DNA of 64,000 nucleotides, taken from Clitopilus passeckerianus. Taxonomy: Eukaryota; Basidiomycota; Agaricomycetes; Agaricales; Entolomataceae. How positions within the stretch are numbered: position 1 is the stretch's first letter; every line of letters begins with the position of its first letter. The stretch covers positions 186,001 through 250,000 of the forward strand of contig CALYLX010000072.1 of NCBI GenBank assembly GCA_944990035.1. The letters run 5' to 3'. The notes beneath the pieces were generated by a model. The model was given only the letters and a program-made list of their open reading frames with translations. It was not told the origin of the DNA and made no database searches. Made by a program: the position numbers and the translations under genes. Below are positions 43,479-58,093 of the stretch, in pieces.

Positions 43479-46400
43479 TCAATGACCAGCAATCCGGGAG
43501 CTCCTTCTCCTGAGTGTCTCCCCGCTACTTGAAGTAGCCTCTGCCCCGCAGTCGGAGACGCCAGGCCCAGTGACATTCAGCAGCTGCATTAGCCGCAGTT
43601 TTTCTTCCCTCTGCTTCGGGTCCTCGTATGTTACATGCAAGCCGTCATCCAGAGGTTCAGCCTCCATCGGATTAGGCTCGTCGAGAGCGTTGAATGGATT
43701 CGTTATCTCGTCAAAATTCTCCGCCAAGTCAGTGTTGGACTGTTGTCGGGAGGCAGCCTGTAGGAAGCCATCGTTAGGCGACTCCCTAAGCAATAAATCT
43801 CCAATGAGAATTACCTTTGGTCTCGGTCTTGGCCTCTTGCCTTTCCTCGTGACAGGTTCTTCTGGTGGAGGTCGTTTTCCAAGTAGTGAAGAAATATTAT
43901 CGTGAAGGGCCCTTGTAACCTCTTCTGGAATAACCGGCGATGATACCTGCTTCAGAGGTGATCGCGACCGGGGTGATATTCTCATTGGTGATGGAGACTT
44001 TGACGAAGGTATTCGGATTTGAGTTCTTTCCCGCTCCACATCCCTGTTTGTAAGTCTCTGGGATCGTCGGGAACTGGATTGAGGTGGTATCGGTTGTGAC
44101 TTCGCATGAGGTGCATGGCGTTGAGGCGTTGTCCTGATGACTGGGGTCGACATGCTTCGAGTAGGTGTTATTTGCTGAGCACCTCCCAACAGTCCGGTTG
44201 GCCGCCCAAATGGTTGGGGTGCAGACTGTGTCCTTGGATGAGACGGCGTCTTCGGGTAGTTGTCTTCAGGGAATGACTCAACAAGGGCGGAGTCTGGTAT
44301 TTCATCTGGTTTGAATTTGTGAGCACTTTCAACCTAGAAGAAGAAATGTATACTCACCAATAACGTCCATACACGTATCTCCCTTTGTCATGGGCTTTAT
44401 GTCGATAGCCCGGCCTTTACCCTTGTCTAAGGTGAGGCTTCTTTTCGGTGTTTTCGTTGGGTTTGCATACGAAGCGACAGGTCCGTCAACCAGGTGATTC
44501 TCCCCGGAAGGAATTCGGCCTGTTCGAGCCATGGAAGCTAGCCACTCCATCTTGATGACAGGAATACCCCATTCACAAGCCTTGTCGTACTTGGCACCAG
44601 ACCCCGAAGGACACAAGAGGTGAGTGGACTTTTTGGAGAAGCCTTTCGCCAGGTTTATGCCTATCAAGAACAATAATGATGTGTTAGTAAAAATCCTCAG
44701 AAGAAAACTCGATGCACCAACCTAGAGCTCGAAGTAGTCTACCAGTCCAGCAAACCTCTGACTGGTCCAAGCCAGAGAAGCTAACAGTCATGTTTTCAGC
44801 GCCTGGAATGGGCAGCTGAACGCTGATCGGTGTGAAAGTGATGCTGTCTTCTGGTGGACATATCTTCTCTGCAAAGATGCATCGTTCAAGCCAACATTCA
44901 GTTCGGTATTTGACTCTTTGAGACTCGTAAAGTTCTTCTCTGTAAAGCTTGCTTCCACTATAAAATCATCCAAAAGTCAGCTTGGAACTTGGCAGATTTT
45001 TGCAGAACGAACCTAACGAGTCGAACAATAATGAAATCGACTTCTTCGTCGGCGGCACCAAGCATGATTCGTCCTCCATGCTCCTCCACGGCTTTCCTGA
45101 CGACTGGGCCCTTGGCCTCTCCTAACGCAACAAATTTCAACCCAGCGAAGAGATTCAATAGATTTGAACTTCTTCCCGACGTCGAAGCCTCTCCACGTTT
45201 CTCCTCCACCCGCTGATTGACTGGCGACATGAACGAATCCGCTGGTTCCGTCCTGCCCTCAACCGCCGCGACCGTCTTTGTCCGCCTGAAAGGCTGCGTC
45301 CGAGTCGACTCTGACGGTACTTTTTTCGGTGGAGCAAATGAATTTGCGCGTCGGAACTGGGCAATTACGCTCTTATTGTTGGTCATTTCATCGTCTTTGT
45401 CAGTCATAGCCATGGGTGGGGGTCGAGCTTTCGTTGGACTCCGTATCAGCGCGCCATCAGCGACTTCGTAGCCCCGACGTCCAAGAAGGTTGCCCCAGAC
45501 ATGCAGGGTTGTAGCGGGCAGTCTAACAATATTTGCAGGCTCTTCTTCTGGCAGATTTGTGTCGTCTGGTTCCGTGTCTGGAGACGATGAAGGTTCGAGT
45601 TCTTGATCGGGATTAGAGGATGGCGGGAGCGGTTCTGAAGTTTTAACATGCATATTTAGTCGGATTGTTCAAGATAGCAAGCAGGGCATTGAACAGACCT
45701 GTTATCTTCTTCTTGGGCTGCGGACGAGGTCCCCTCACTCTATATGTTGCTTCATCCCAGCACCCTATAGTAGCTAGTGAGTTCTGCGAAGGAAAGAATA
45801 AATAATGTAAAGGAATATACCTCCGAATTCCAGAGAATCCCAGAACCACTCCTCCCACACCAGGTGAACATTTGCTTCCTTCCTTTCGTTGAATTTCTCA
45901 GCATACCTCATCTTTTCCGTCTCTGCGTCGCCGGCGCATAAGAGGTGCGTGACTCTGACTGGCCTCTCAAGGTTTTTGACGTAACTTCCGCCGTGCTTAG
46001 AGACCAGGCGGCTGATTTCACTTCTTGCAATTGCATCCATATCCCCGGATATACACAGTACAACGTCGGAGAAGACTGGCAATCGGTGGTTTTCGGTGGT
46101 CTGGTACCGACGTCAGTTACATTCCAGGCCTCGGTGACAAGGAGCCAACTCACCTCTTCCAGGTCTACATCGTCCCCTCGCAGCCAGATTTGATAACAAA
46201 CATCGACCCAGGTAGGCCGTAGGATTGGTATTTTGCGTTCTACTGCACACTAAGAGGGTTAATGTTAACCAAGGCGATGAGACTAAGCAATGAACGTTTT
46301 CATACCTGGTATTTTGGCCCTCCATGTCCTTCTGCAACCAAATGGGTGACTCGGTCCGTGAATGCGCTGACACAGATTGCTCCAAGTTCAACAGCTTGCT

Positions 46401-46723
46401 TGAATGCGGCTGGCTAGATACACATTTAAAAGGAGCGGGAAATCGACGCGTGAGGGAGCCTACTTTATCTGCTACTCCAGTTGCACATATCACCATCCCC
46501 TTGAATGGCCTCGGGCAAAAGTCAATGATGGCAGTATCATCGCTTCCTATCTGACTATCCTCTGCCAGACATGCAGGAGATTCTGTTCGACGAAGTCGTT
46601 GTAACGCGCCTTCCTGAGCCGGTCGTAGCTTGACGTTTGGCACCTGAGGTTTCCGGGGTGAGCACAGTTCGTTGCACCTGATAAACACGTTACCTTGTGC
46701 GACTTGTTCGACCTGCGCCTCAT
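43479..46723 (-). CDS. multi-BRCT protein, Dpb11/Rad4(Cut5)/TopBP1-like
   Basis: A nuclear scaffold for DNA replication initiation and checkpoint signalling in its known relatives. Many exons begin with MRRRSNKSHK, then PNVKLRPAQEGALQRLRR. BRCT 1 is FKGMVICATGVADK, ELGAICVSAFTDRVTHLVAE, IPILRPTWVDVCYQIW. BRCT 2 is VFSDVVLCISGDMDAIARSE, GGSYVKNLERPVRVTHLLCA, VHLVWEEWFWDSL. BRCT 3 includes LNLFAGLKFVALGEAKGPVV and WLERCIFAEKICPPEDSITF. BRCT 4 is MTVSFSGLDQSEVCWTGRLL, LAKGFSKKSTHLLCPSGSGA, IPVIKMEWLASMARTGRIPS. A disordered basic tail follows to 43479. Four BRCTs paired in two halves match Rad4/Dpb11. Confidence 0.85.
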
Positions 46724-46831
46724 TGTCGAATTCTGCGAGGTATTGGAGCCTCAGCGTTAAAGGCTCGCCGCCACGATGAGCGTCAATGCAATGGTCGTGA
46801 TGGTCTGGCCAACCAGAACGTCACGTATGAG

Positions 46832-46853
46832 CCTGCCCTAAAGGTTTCACGTG
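46832..46853 (-). promoter_or_regulatory. CACGTG plus TTTAGGGCAGG composite motif
   Basis: On the minus strand CACGTG is followed after five bases by TTTAGGGCAGG, about 110 bases upstream of the BRCT gene start at 46723 and in its orientation. It has the same layout as at 6664 and 13397. Confidence 0.35.
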
Positions 46854-47020
46854 AGCATACAGTATTTGATTTCCAAACGGATCAACCACTCGGTCCTAAG
46901 CGCTAAGCTCCGACGTGCCTGTGGACGTCTTGCTTGAACGTCGATGCGTTCCAAACTTGTTAGACAACCGTGAAGAGCCTCTTTATAACGAACGACGAGC
47001 TTGAACCTCCCACTTTCCTC

Positions 47021-48414
47021 ATGAGCGTTATTCTTGATAGCCAAGGTTCTCAAACAGTCGACAGCCCATGCAAATGTCAACCAATCACCAAGGGTAAGGC
47101 ATTGATGTCAGTCAACGAGACTCATGTCCCATAACGGAATGTTTTACCGCAGAACTTTACGATGACTTGGTTCACTACGTCAAGTATGCCTCGTCTGCAT
47201 ACAGCATGGTTTGTCCCCGTCCTAACGGGAACACTCTGGTTCTGCTGGTAATACCGAAAAAGTTACCTTGCAAGCTGCCAATCCACTGAAGGATGATCAG
47301 ATCTCCAACCCTCTAAGTGACATCCAAGGATTCATTGCCCGTGATGACAAGCGTAAAGAGATTGTGATTGCACTACGAGGAAGGTCAGTTGAATTTCTGC
47401 CAAGATGTTTCTCCCAGTCCTAAACTCGCTCAAATTAGCTTGTCAGTAACGGACTTCTTGCTGGACACTCAAGTACTCCTGATACCCCTGAAGACACCTG
47501 GTGTTGACGCACCCCGTAAGCTCGCTGCCCCGCCCCCCGCCAGCATCATGAATTGATTATGGATCCCTTTTCTCAGCTGGCACTCGAGTCCATACCGGCT
47601 TTTTATTAGCGTGAGTCCAACCAAACATCTTCCAAATCGTTTCTGACCAGGAAAATCTAGTTGGGACTCGGTCTACCTTGAGGTGTACACAGCAGTGTCA
47701 ATTCAATTACAGAAACACCCAGAGTATGCCGTGGTCACTGTAGGACACTCGTTAGGAGGCGCGCTCGCAACATTAGCTGCCATTTCTATGAAATGCAACG
47801 TATCAGCTCGGTAATGGTTTTCCCAAATGGCTACGTCTAGCTCTGATCCTTGATATTCAGAGACGTTAGAATGTATACATTCGGTGCACCGAGAGTAGGC
47901 GTGAGTTTTCGTGGCATCTTCTTACTGTGATGACTCTGATGGCTCGCAGAATCGAGCCTTTGCTGAATACCTAAATGCTGAGTTTGGCTCGGACTCGTAT
48001 CGAGGTAGGCATATAGCTGGTTCTTTTTAACCTTGCGTACTTACCGTCACATTAAAGTTGTCCACACCAACGACGGGTATAAACCCTTTCTTAACCCCTT
48101 CGCTCCCATCCGCATCTGACCTGTTTATCCAGAGCACCAACCGTCATTCCTACTTCGCTGGGGTACCACCATCACGGCGTCGAATATTGGCAGAAAGAAG
48201 AACCACCATGCCCTAACACTGTAGTCCGTTGTTCACCCGATGGAGAGGACCCAACGTGCTCTGCTTCTATCCCGTCAAGGGGCATAAACCTGGCTCATGT
48301 TACGGTGAGAACTCGCAAACACGGAATGAAAATTTTGGTTAATGCTATCGTAGTATCTAGGCATTGCAATGTCTACGCCTTTCTGTTTCTAGCTGCCACA
48401 CAAATGGGCTGTAA
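47021..48414 (+). CDS. class 3 lipase (alpha/beta hydrolase)
   Basis: An intron-rich triacylglycerol lipase-type gene. Exons give LYDDLVHYVKYASSAYSMVC, SDIQGFIARDDKRKEIVIAL with RG, SVTDFLLDTQVLLIPLKTPG, GTRVHTGFLLA, YAVVTVGHSLGGALATLAAI, DVRMYTFGAPRVG, NRAFAEYLNAEFGSDSYR, VHTNDGAPTVIPTSLGYHHH and GVEYWQKEEPPCPNT. The triad is visible: Ser in GHSLGG, Asp in HTNDGAP and His in HHHGVEYW. The 5' end is weak: the model from ATG 47021 has no signal peptide, and between about 47205 and 47285 the frame changes without a good splice pair. The last short exon is also uncertain. It may be a damaged secreted lipase. Confidence 0.72.
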
Positions 48415-48516
48415 TGGTTGTCTTCAATGGTACAACAATGGTACAATTTGTATTTTTCCAGATTCTATGTACTATACGGGATCCCTGTCGAAGGTTGAAA
48501 TGTTGACGCCTCGAAT

Positions 48517-50093
48517 CTATAACTCTCCCACTTTCTTGATACCTTTAATCGGCAATCTTTCGTTCCTCCTCCAAAACTCCACCATGATTTCAGCAAGCTT
48601 TGTCGGATCATCCTATATGAAACCACTTCGATGAATTCCGATCCAAGCCCAATCCAATGCATTGACTGACCTCTTGCACCATATGCCCGACTCCAGGGAT
48701 TACAACCATCTGGAACTTGCCCTGCATCTGCCCAATCATCAACTCGTTATCCAGACGATCGGTTCCCGCCAAGACCAGAAGACGCGCAGCTCGCGCTGAC
48801 AGGAAGGTCGACGAAAGTCCTTTAAACCAGCCTGCATGGATGTTAAATTTAAAGGCCAACTGAGAAAACAAGTCGTCTCGAACGTACTCATCCAATAAGG
48901 AGCCGTGCTTCTTAGCGGAGTCCTCCATTTGTACGGAAATACTGCTCCTGGGGTATCGTCTTTGATGAAGATTGGTGGAATAGAAATACGGGCTGAGTGC
49001 GCATTTCGAATCGTCTTCGTGGATACACTGGGAATCTTTAAATTCTGTAACACAGGATCAAAGGTTGCACGTACTGCCATTCTACAGCAGCTTCAATGCT
49101 ACTAAAACCGTCCGGACGAGCATTCAATAAACTGTGCATATGTGGGAGCGCATCGACAGCAGATCCTACATAAATTCATGAGCATTTGTAGGAAGAAACA
49201 ACTCGGAGAAACTTACCTTCGACGACATCAATGACGGTGACGCCAGTAATCCGATATTTGTGCTCTAAGAGAATGGGACAACTTCTTGTTACCACAGATC
49301 CTCCCATGCTGTGTCCTATTAACTGGGATTCAAGCAGATTAGTCGATGCAGAGGCAGAAGTTACAGGGGTTGCCCTACCACCAAGGTGGGAGCCGCATCT
49401 GGATCTGGAAATATCTTCAAAACAAGAGCGGTAAAATCTTGAACGAGCGTATCGACAGAGAGATCCTCATTCTCTTGAGCCTCTTCAGCAGTGGATTTAG
49501 TCTTCCCTATAAACCATGCTGTGAGGGAGGCGAGACGAGAATTCTCCTTATGCAACGTACCGTGTCTCCTAGCATCCAGAGATAGCACGCCACATTCACC
49601 CCTAGTCATTGCCTCAACCTCTTTTGCGAAGCAAGCAAAGCTGAGCCCAGAGTATCCAGCACCGTGATGGCACACCATGACAGTACCATCTTTGAATGAA
49701 GCAGACACATTTCCACCTCGTTTTGGGTTTGGAGGGGTATAGTATACCCTGGCATCTAATTGCCTTGACTCCAAAGCGACCTGGATAGCTTCTGCGAAGA
49801 AACCAGACGCAGAGATAGGTGCAAATGCTGGGTTCGGCGGCCTTTGTTTTGAAGCGGAAAGTGGTTTTCTTGCTGGCCTATCGATAACAACACGAATGGC
49901 TTTGATTATTCGTCATACAGGTGCAGGGCCGTTGGTAACATGCGTACATCGCTGGTGGTCCCATTCCTGACCCTGGTAGATCGCCTAAGGCATCGTTTTC
50001 TTCCTCTTCTTCATCGTAGTCTTCGTCGGCGGGAGGCAGTGCTGGTAGCTTCGCTATACGGGCACTTAGAGCTGAACGATAGAGGTCGGACAT
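48517..50093 (-). CDS. PPE1: protein phosphatase methylesterase 1 (PPE1/PME-1)
   Basis: Removes the C-terminal methyl ester from the PP2A catalytic subunit. Exons join in phase from [20 protein letters not shown] with an acidic stretch. They continue with [157 protein letters not shown] and [17 protein letters not shown]. The nucleophile Ser (GHSMGG) and the catalytic His (GVGHM) are intact. Only about 200 bases separate it from the divergent gene at 50294, so the promoter is probably shared. Confidence 0.92.
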
Positions 50094-50293
50094 GGTATAA
50101 TCTAAACAGGTCGGTCGACGGTCGAGGAAAGGCAAACAACTGGTAATCTGTGGCGCTGCCTTTCTACTTGGCGATCGCGATGAACCGAAGGCTCTGGCAA
50201 CCATCTGTAAATAAATGACCTACCGCTTAACACGCTTCCTCCAATCCCAGACGCACTGTGACCAACTGAAATGCACAAGACGACAATAAGACG

Positions 50294-51063
50294 ATGTTTG
50301 TTGCAACCTATGAAGCTAGTCTACTGGTCCCGACCGGCTACAGGCCTTCTGGCTGCCCAGCAATCAGTACATCTGTGCCACCCCCGTTTGCACCTCAGCA
50401 TGAAAGCAATCTTGGCAATCCAAGATGGTTCTTCTCGCCATGGACTGCCTCTGCAGGTAAGAATTCATCTACCACCGCATCTAAGCCGCCTCATCGCGAT
50501 GAGGAAACGGAAGATATTGAAAACGCGGAAGAGTTTGTAAACCGCTGGCTGGCAAATAACGAATACATAAGGGTTTTCGTTGAGTATACCTTTTCCAAGG
50601 GTTCAGGTTCCAGCCCAGGTGGAGAAGTGAGTATCGTGAGGCTGGATCTCCGGCCTACTGATCCTAAAAATGTGGGCAAGTCAGAAGCAAAGCAACCACC
50701 TGAATGGGTACTCCCATTTTTCAAGTTGAATGTGTGTTCACCGGACGATATTACACTTCCTGATAATTAACTTGTTAAGAATTAGTCTCACTATTTTGCC
50801 TCCAATTCTCTGTTAGCAACCTCACAGCGCACCAGGTCCCGAACCGAGAACATTAAGGACTGTTTCCGTATAGTAAGTCCTCTCGTCGACCTTATTCACC
50901 TCGTTCTTAACCGAGAACATTACAGATCCGCATGGTCATCCGCCACTCTGGCGTCGGGGCGGCGCTGAACAAACCAGATGAAGCTCGGAAAGAACGACAG
51001 GGGTATGAGCGGGCAGAAAAAGCACACAGGAGCCGAAAAAAAGCCTTAGGCGTGGAAGAATAG
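50294..51063 (+). CDS. hypothetical protein divergent from PPE1
   Basis: Three exons join in phase: 50294-50731 (146 codons), 50828-50872 (15 codons) and 50926-51063. The first intron is 96 bases (GTGTGT...CAG) and the second 53 bases (GTAAGT...CAG). The product is about 206 residues: a Pro/Ser-rich start, EEFVNRWLANNEYIRVFVEY, SIVRLDLRPTDPKNVG and PPEWVLPFFKLN. A basic helical C-terminus follows (NKPDEARKERQGYERAEKAH and RSRKKALGVEE), possibly nuclear or nucleic-acid-binding. Family not recognised. In-phase splicing supports the model. Confidence 0.55.
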
Positions 51064-51527
51064 AAGATCAAGGGGCCCCAATCTTGTTCGACCAACGTAT
51101 AACAGCACATCATTCTCATCCGCGACGCAAAAATACATTATGTATAACATGTACTAATAAACTCAAGTCAAGTTCTGCAATCGGATGTGACAGAAGTCGG
51201 TTATTTAAGTAATACCAGAGTCGCACTCCGATGAACCTGTGCCAGTTTCCAAACAACACGTCAACAAACCTCTCTACAAACTTGAAAACTGCTCCGCTTC
51301 CTGGCCCCTCCCGAATCCAATCGCGCAACCAGCCTGTCATCAGGGCTAGCTTAACTCCGCCATCGAATCTTTGGCCCTGTGGATGCTTAGCCGTATTTGC
51401 AGAAAGAGTTTGCCAGCTCTTCTGCAGTTGGAGGCTCGTTGTTTTCGGAGGCCAAACATAGTTCGCGATTTCTCACTTGCTCCGAGATTGCAGGACAATG
51501 CAGTAATCACTTTAACTTTCATTCACT
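51064..51527. other. intergenic, no gene recognised
   Basis: Short overlapping frames only. It may contain the decayed 5' part of the orphan-family copy that follows. Confidence 0.35.
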
Positions 51528-52183
51528 GTGGAGAACGTCCGACAAGCTTTCCAGATAAACAATGCTACAGGCCGTCAATCTAATACCATATACTCACGCG
51601 CATTGGGTTTCTACCAAAGCGCTACTCTGACCACTCTGGATCCGGACAAACTACAGAATACGGACCATATCGACCTTTCGAATACTTCCCAGTTTAAGAT
51701 CGGTTTTACAAGCCATACAGGCACTCCTGTATCCCTTCGCTACCACGCCAAACCCTATCGCTTTCCAGATAACTGTCGGGGCTTTCTCTACTTTTACAGA
51801 GACCCTGGACAGCCCTTAATCAGCGCTTCCCTCTGATTTCGTCTCGCGGAGGGTCCCACCTTTGCCAATTTTTATGCTGGCAAAGACCTAACCTATCAAA
51901 CGGATTCCCACACATGAATATCCTCATGTCCTTTACAGCTCAAACATCGCTCCTGCCTCAATTACTCGCAGACGGACTCCTCTCTGAACAAGACATTCGA
52001 TTCTGCCGGAATCTCATCCGCAATAGCGACATTGAAAGGGCGAACAATACTTCATCACAGCGACCAGTCCTTTCTTCGATAACGGATCCATTTGAACTTG
52101 ATTTGAGCGCCGAACATCTCCGGTTGTATATCTGCAACACTGAAGAAGAAGCGCTTTTTATTGTGAAGCGGCCTCGCCTATGA
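51528..52183 (+). pseudogene. decayed copy A of an orphan GYLYFH-type family
   Basis: The translation DNCRGFLYFYRDPGQPLISA corresponds to NTVGYLYFHHNPQPPRVSGE in the next copy, and FRLAEGPTFANFYAGKDL to FRLAKESSKKALKKALDSGK. A TGA interrupts between SASL and FRLAEG, and the frame then shifts before TAQTSLLPQLLADGLLSEQD, which matches STFQSLVKQLLKDGLVSPED. Stops and shifts make it a pseudogene. I recall similar proteins in mushroom genomes but know no function. Confidence 0.6.
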
Positions 52184-52250
52184 AGAGCCCCGTCCTGATG
52201 GAGACAGGCTACAGTAGTATGTCGCCCATTCTCTACTTACAGGAAGCAGT

Positions 52251-53156
52251 TTGAAGACAATCACGGTTTTAGGGAAGTGTCTAGTTCGTTTTGAACCTGT
52301 GAATTCCCGGAGAACCCGCCCTGGGGCAACCAGGTACCACATCCGTGTACTGGACATCATCTCCCCAGTTACACTAACTGGTGCTCCTACCTGGGTATCA
52401 TTTCCCACAAAGAACTCCCATCTTTCACGCGATGGAAAGGCTCTTTCTTACTTGATAAGCCCTCGCCGGAAAGGACTCCCACCAGAGCGTAAAGTCAAAC
52501 AACCTCTACGCAGCACACCATTGTTGACACTGGATATATCTCGCGTCCAACTCGGCGATATTCGAGATATGAGTGGTCACAAGCGCCTTCGAGTTAACAC
52601 ACCTGGCGGATACTCTCCTAGCACGTACAATAGGAAACAAGCATTCCCCCCAAACACAGTAGGGTACTTGTATTTCCATCACAATCCACAGCCACCTCGT
52701 GTATCCGGCGAAATACACTTTCGACTAGCTAAAGAGTCGTCCAAGAAAGCCTTGAAGAAAGCCTTGGATAGTGGCAAAGACCTTGCTACCCTTGATGGGT
52801 GGACTCTATGGGCTTTACCGCTCCTAAACCTGGTGCGATGTTCCACATTTCAGTCCTTGGTTAAACAACTCCTAAAAGATGGCCTAGTGTCTCCCGAGGA
52901 TATCCAGCTAACCAAGCGACTTCTGCAAGAGTCCGGGGGTCTGGTAAAACGAGGCTACCAAGCAACTGTTCGAATTTTTGATTTCAGTCAATCGTTTCTT
53001 CTCGATTACTCTAGGAGTGTACACCGGGCCTTTCGTTTTGTGAGCACGAAACCACCCATGGTTCATAATGCTCGGCAAAAGCTATCACAGGATGCCATAC
53101 GCAAATCACTCCTGAAGATAAACCCTATTCAGGTAGGTGTTGTGGTCACCGCATAA
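52251..53156 (+). pseudogene. copy B of the orphan GYLYFH-type family, lacking a clear start
   Basis: This copy has the longest open frame of the three (301 codons): VLGKCLVRFEPVNSRRTRPG, TRYHIRVLDIISPVTL, VGYLYFHHNPQPPRVSGEIH, TLWALPLLNLVRCSTFQSLV and LVKQLLKDGLVSPEDIQLTK. The frame has no ATG at its 5' end; the first in-frame Met is far inside (MSGHKRLRV). It may be spliced to an upstream exon or may have lost its start. It is listed as a pseudogene because its neighbours on both sides are broken, but it could be a functional gene with an unseen first exon. Confidence 0.45.
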
Positions 53157-53179
53157 ACTCAACCCCTTACTCAACAAGC

Positions 53180-53395
53180 TTGCTTCCCCCGTTAGGCAAA
53201 TGCCTGGTACAGGCACCCGAACGTGGCAAGTTGGGACAAAAGATATTCTTTCTTCGTGTTGTGAAAATCGTGGAGCCGTTTACATGCCTCGTCCCAGACT
53301 ACAGTGGACCTTTGGTCATGCCCGAGGAAGGCGCCCTCATACACAAGGGTGGTAAACCTATAGTCATAGACTCCTTCAATCCTCCAATATACTAG
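53180..53395 (+). pseudogene. N-terminal fragment, copy C of the same orphan family
   Basis: The translation GKCLVQAPERGKLGQKIFFL, then RVVKIVEPFTCLVPDYSGPL, resembles the N-terminal block of copy B (GKCLVRFEP...RVLDIISPVTL). The frame ends after SFNPPIY. I do not find the GYLYFH half after it. The following 270 bases contain only short frames up to the TMEM53-like gene. Confidence 0.5.
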
Positions 53396-53666
53396 CCATG
53401 GCATCGCGTTTTGTCTCATGCACCAGCCCAGGCTGTTGTCCCTGATTGTTAGCTTCCCACTCGCTCAGAGATTGGGCACCAAGAGACGGTGACCCAAACA
53501 ACATGGCATATCAGCTCCTTGGTAGTGGCGGCAATGGCAAATATTCAAGGGCGTGGTGGGATGCCAAATATCGCGTGCTCCGGCTAAAGGTTTGCCGAGA
53601 ACCTTTATGTAAGTTTGAGGTTGACCTGCGCTCTATCATCTGTCCGAAGCTTGAAGGCTTTGCTCG

Positions 53667-54873
53667 ATGGGGGCTCCTTCTGGTGCAGATAAATCTGTAG
53701 ACCTTGGAAGCTTCAGCAAGATTGGGAATGGAGTCTACCTCAGGAGATCTGCGTCACAGGCTGCTGTGAATACTGATGACCCAACGTAAGAGCTTCAACC
53801 ATTCCACTGCAATAGAATCATACTGACATAGATTTTGGTAGCCTCGTATTAACTTTCGGATGGAGTAGGTTCATTCAACTATCAGTGCTATGCTTGACAC
53901 ATGAATACTTCTAGTGGGAGCGAGAATATCTTATGTCTTCAAGTATACCCAATACCATACCCAAATGTACCCCTCAGCAGACCAAGTTATCGTAACTTCC
54001 GAAGCTTCCTTTTTCTGGAGCAGTGAAGAGAAGAACGTACGTATTCCTTGAAATTCACAATGGCATTACTTACGGAACTCACTATTTCTACAGCGAAAAC
54101 AGCTCGCACCTCTTGTAGACGCTCTCACCGCGCTCGGCCTTCTGTCCTCAAGTCAAACAGAACCACTTCAGCCCCACCGTGTCCTTATTCATGCATTTTC
54201 AAACGGCGGATGCGCCAAGCTCCTTTGCCTCTCTCGCATTGTCTCCTCCTTACCCAGCCATATCAAGATAGCCCCAATAACCTCTGCTCTCGTGTTAGAT
54301 TCATGTCCAGGAATCGGGACATTCATGCACTCACACCGCGCGTTCTACGCTCTCTTCGCTCCGAAGTCAAAATCCATCCTCTCGAAGCTCATCATCCGGC
54401 CTATATTCAAGCTCCTTATAACTATCCTCGTCTCCGCACTCTACCTACGACTCCAACCACTTCTTCTCTTTCGCAAACTGTTCCGAGGATCCTCAAAATC
54501 CAACACCACGGAATATACCAATTGCATAGTTCCTGGGTTGGCATCTCCCATATTGTCAACATATTCCAGCAACTCGAGACCTCTCGCCTCGGCCACTACA
54601 CCGCGGCTGTACATCTATTCGAATAGGGACCGTGTAGTGCCTGCTTATATCACGGCGGAACACATCCAGGAGGCCAAGTCCAGCGGCAATAGTGATATTC
54701 GAGAGGAGATTTTCGAGGACACAGACCATGTTATGCATGCCAGGGCGGACCCCGATAGATACTGGGGTGCAGTCAGGGCGCTATGGAAGCATGCGATTGA
54801 TAAATCGCAGGTGCGGAACCAGATTGAGATGAAAAATAGAGGAATTTTGGATATCTCCCAGAACCATGCTTAA
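53667..54873 (+). CDS. TMEM53/DUF829 family alpha/beta-hydrolase-like protein
   Basis: Four exons join in phase: MGAPSGADKSVDLGSFSKIG...DDPT; LVLTFGW; MGARISYVFKYTQYHTQMYP with ADQVIVTSEASFFW; and a long last exon from RKQLAPLVDALTALGLL through HRVLIHAFSNGGCAKLLCLS, TSALVLDSCPGIGTF, TTPRLYIYSNRDRVVPAYIT and EEIFEDTDHVMHARADPDRY. The nucleophile-elbow Ser (HAFSNGG), the Asp region (YSNRDRVV) and the His (DTDHVMH) match the DUF829 (Tmem53) family, of which a human member is a nuclear envelope protein. Substrate unknown. It is convergent with Rix7, only 126 bases apart. Confidence 0.85.
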
Positions 54874-54998
54874 TCTTGTATACCATATATCTTTGTAATG
54901 TACGTCGGTATGACCGCACACATTATGTAAACGGGCAATTACATATTGCATAATGTCTGCGGTCAATTATATATTGCAGAAATGGAGTCCCGATACAC

Positions 54999-57708
<2,710 letters not shown>

Positions 57709-57896
57709 TCCAGGCACCCTTATTTCTCACCGTGACATCCATCTTAGCTGGGGTAGACCTTTACGATGGTTGTATATGAGCCTTTAAGGCGTTGAGGTCA
57801 AATCTTGACGGGAAAAATGTGTTGTTTGGCTCAGGTGCCTATGCCAAATATATCGATTGACGGAACTCGGACCGTCCCTGGCGTGAACGCGCCTTA

Positions 57897-57908
57897 ACCT
57901 GCCCTAAA
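57897..57908 (-). promoter_or_regulatory. TTTAGGGCAGGT motif upstream of RIX7
   Basis: An exact copy of the recurring 12-base word on the minus strand, about 190 bases upstream of the Rix7 start and pointing toward it. The same distance separates the copy at 20674 from the FunK1 start. It is loosely similar to TTAGGG telobox-type sites; function inferred only. Confidence 0.35.
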
Positions 57909-58093
57909 GCCATCAAATCGTGCCCACATCGTTGTGGCTTGGCTTACCTAGCTCTTTAATGAACAATGAACTCCAGCGGGGTCGGTTTACTGCTTGGCCA
58001 TATTTCACTGCCTTGTGTCAAAGCAGGACTCCATTGTATTAAAATACGGTATGATATACCTCGAAATGCAAGCCGAAGAGGTAAGAAATTATC

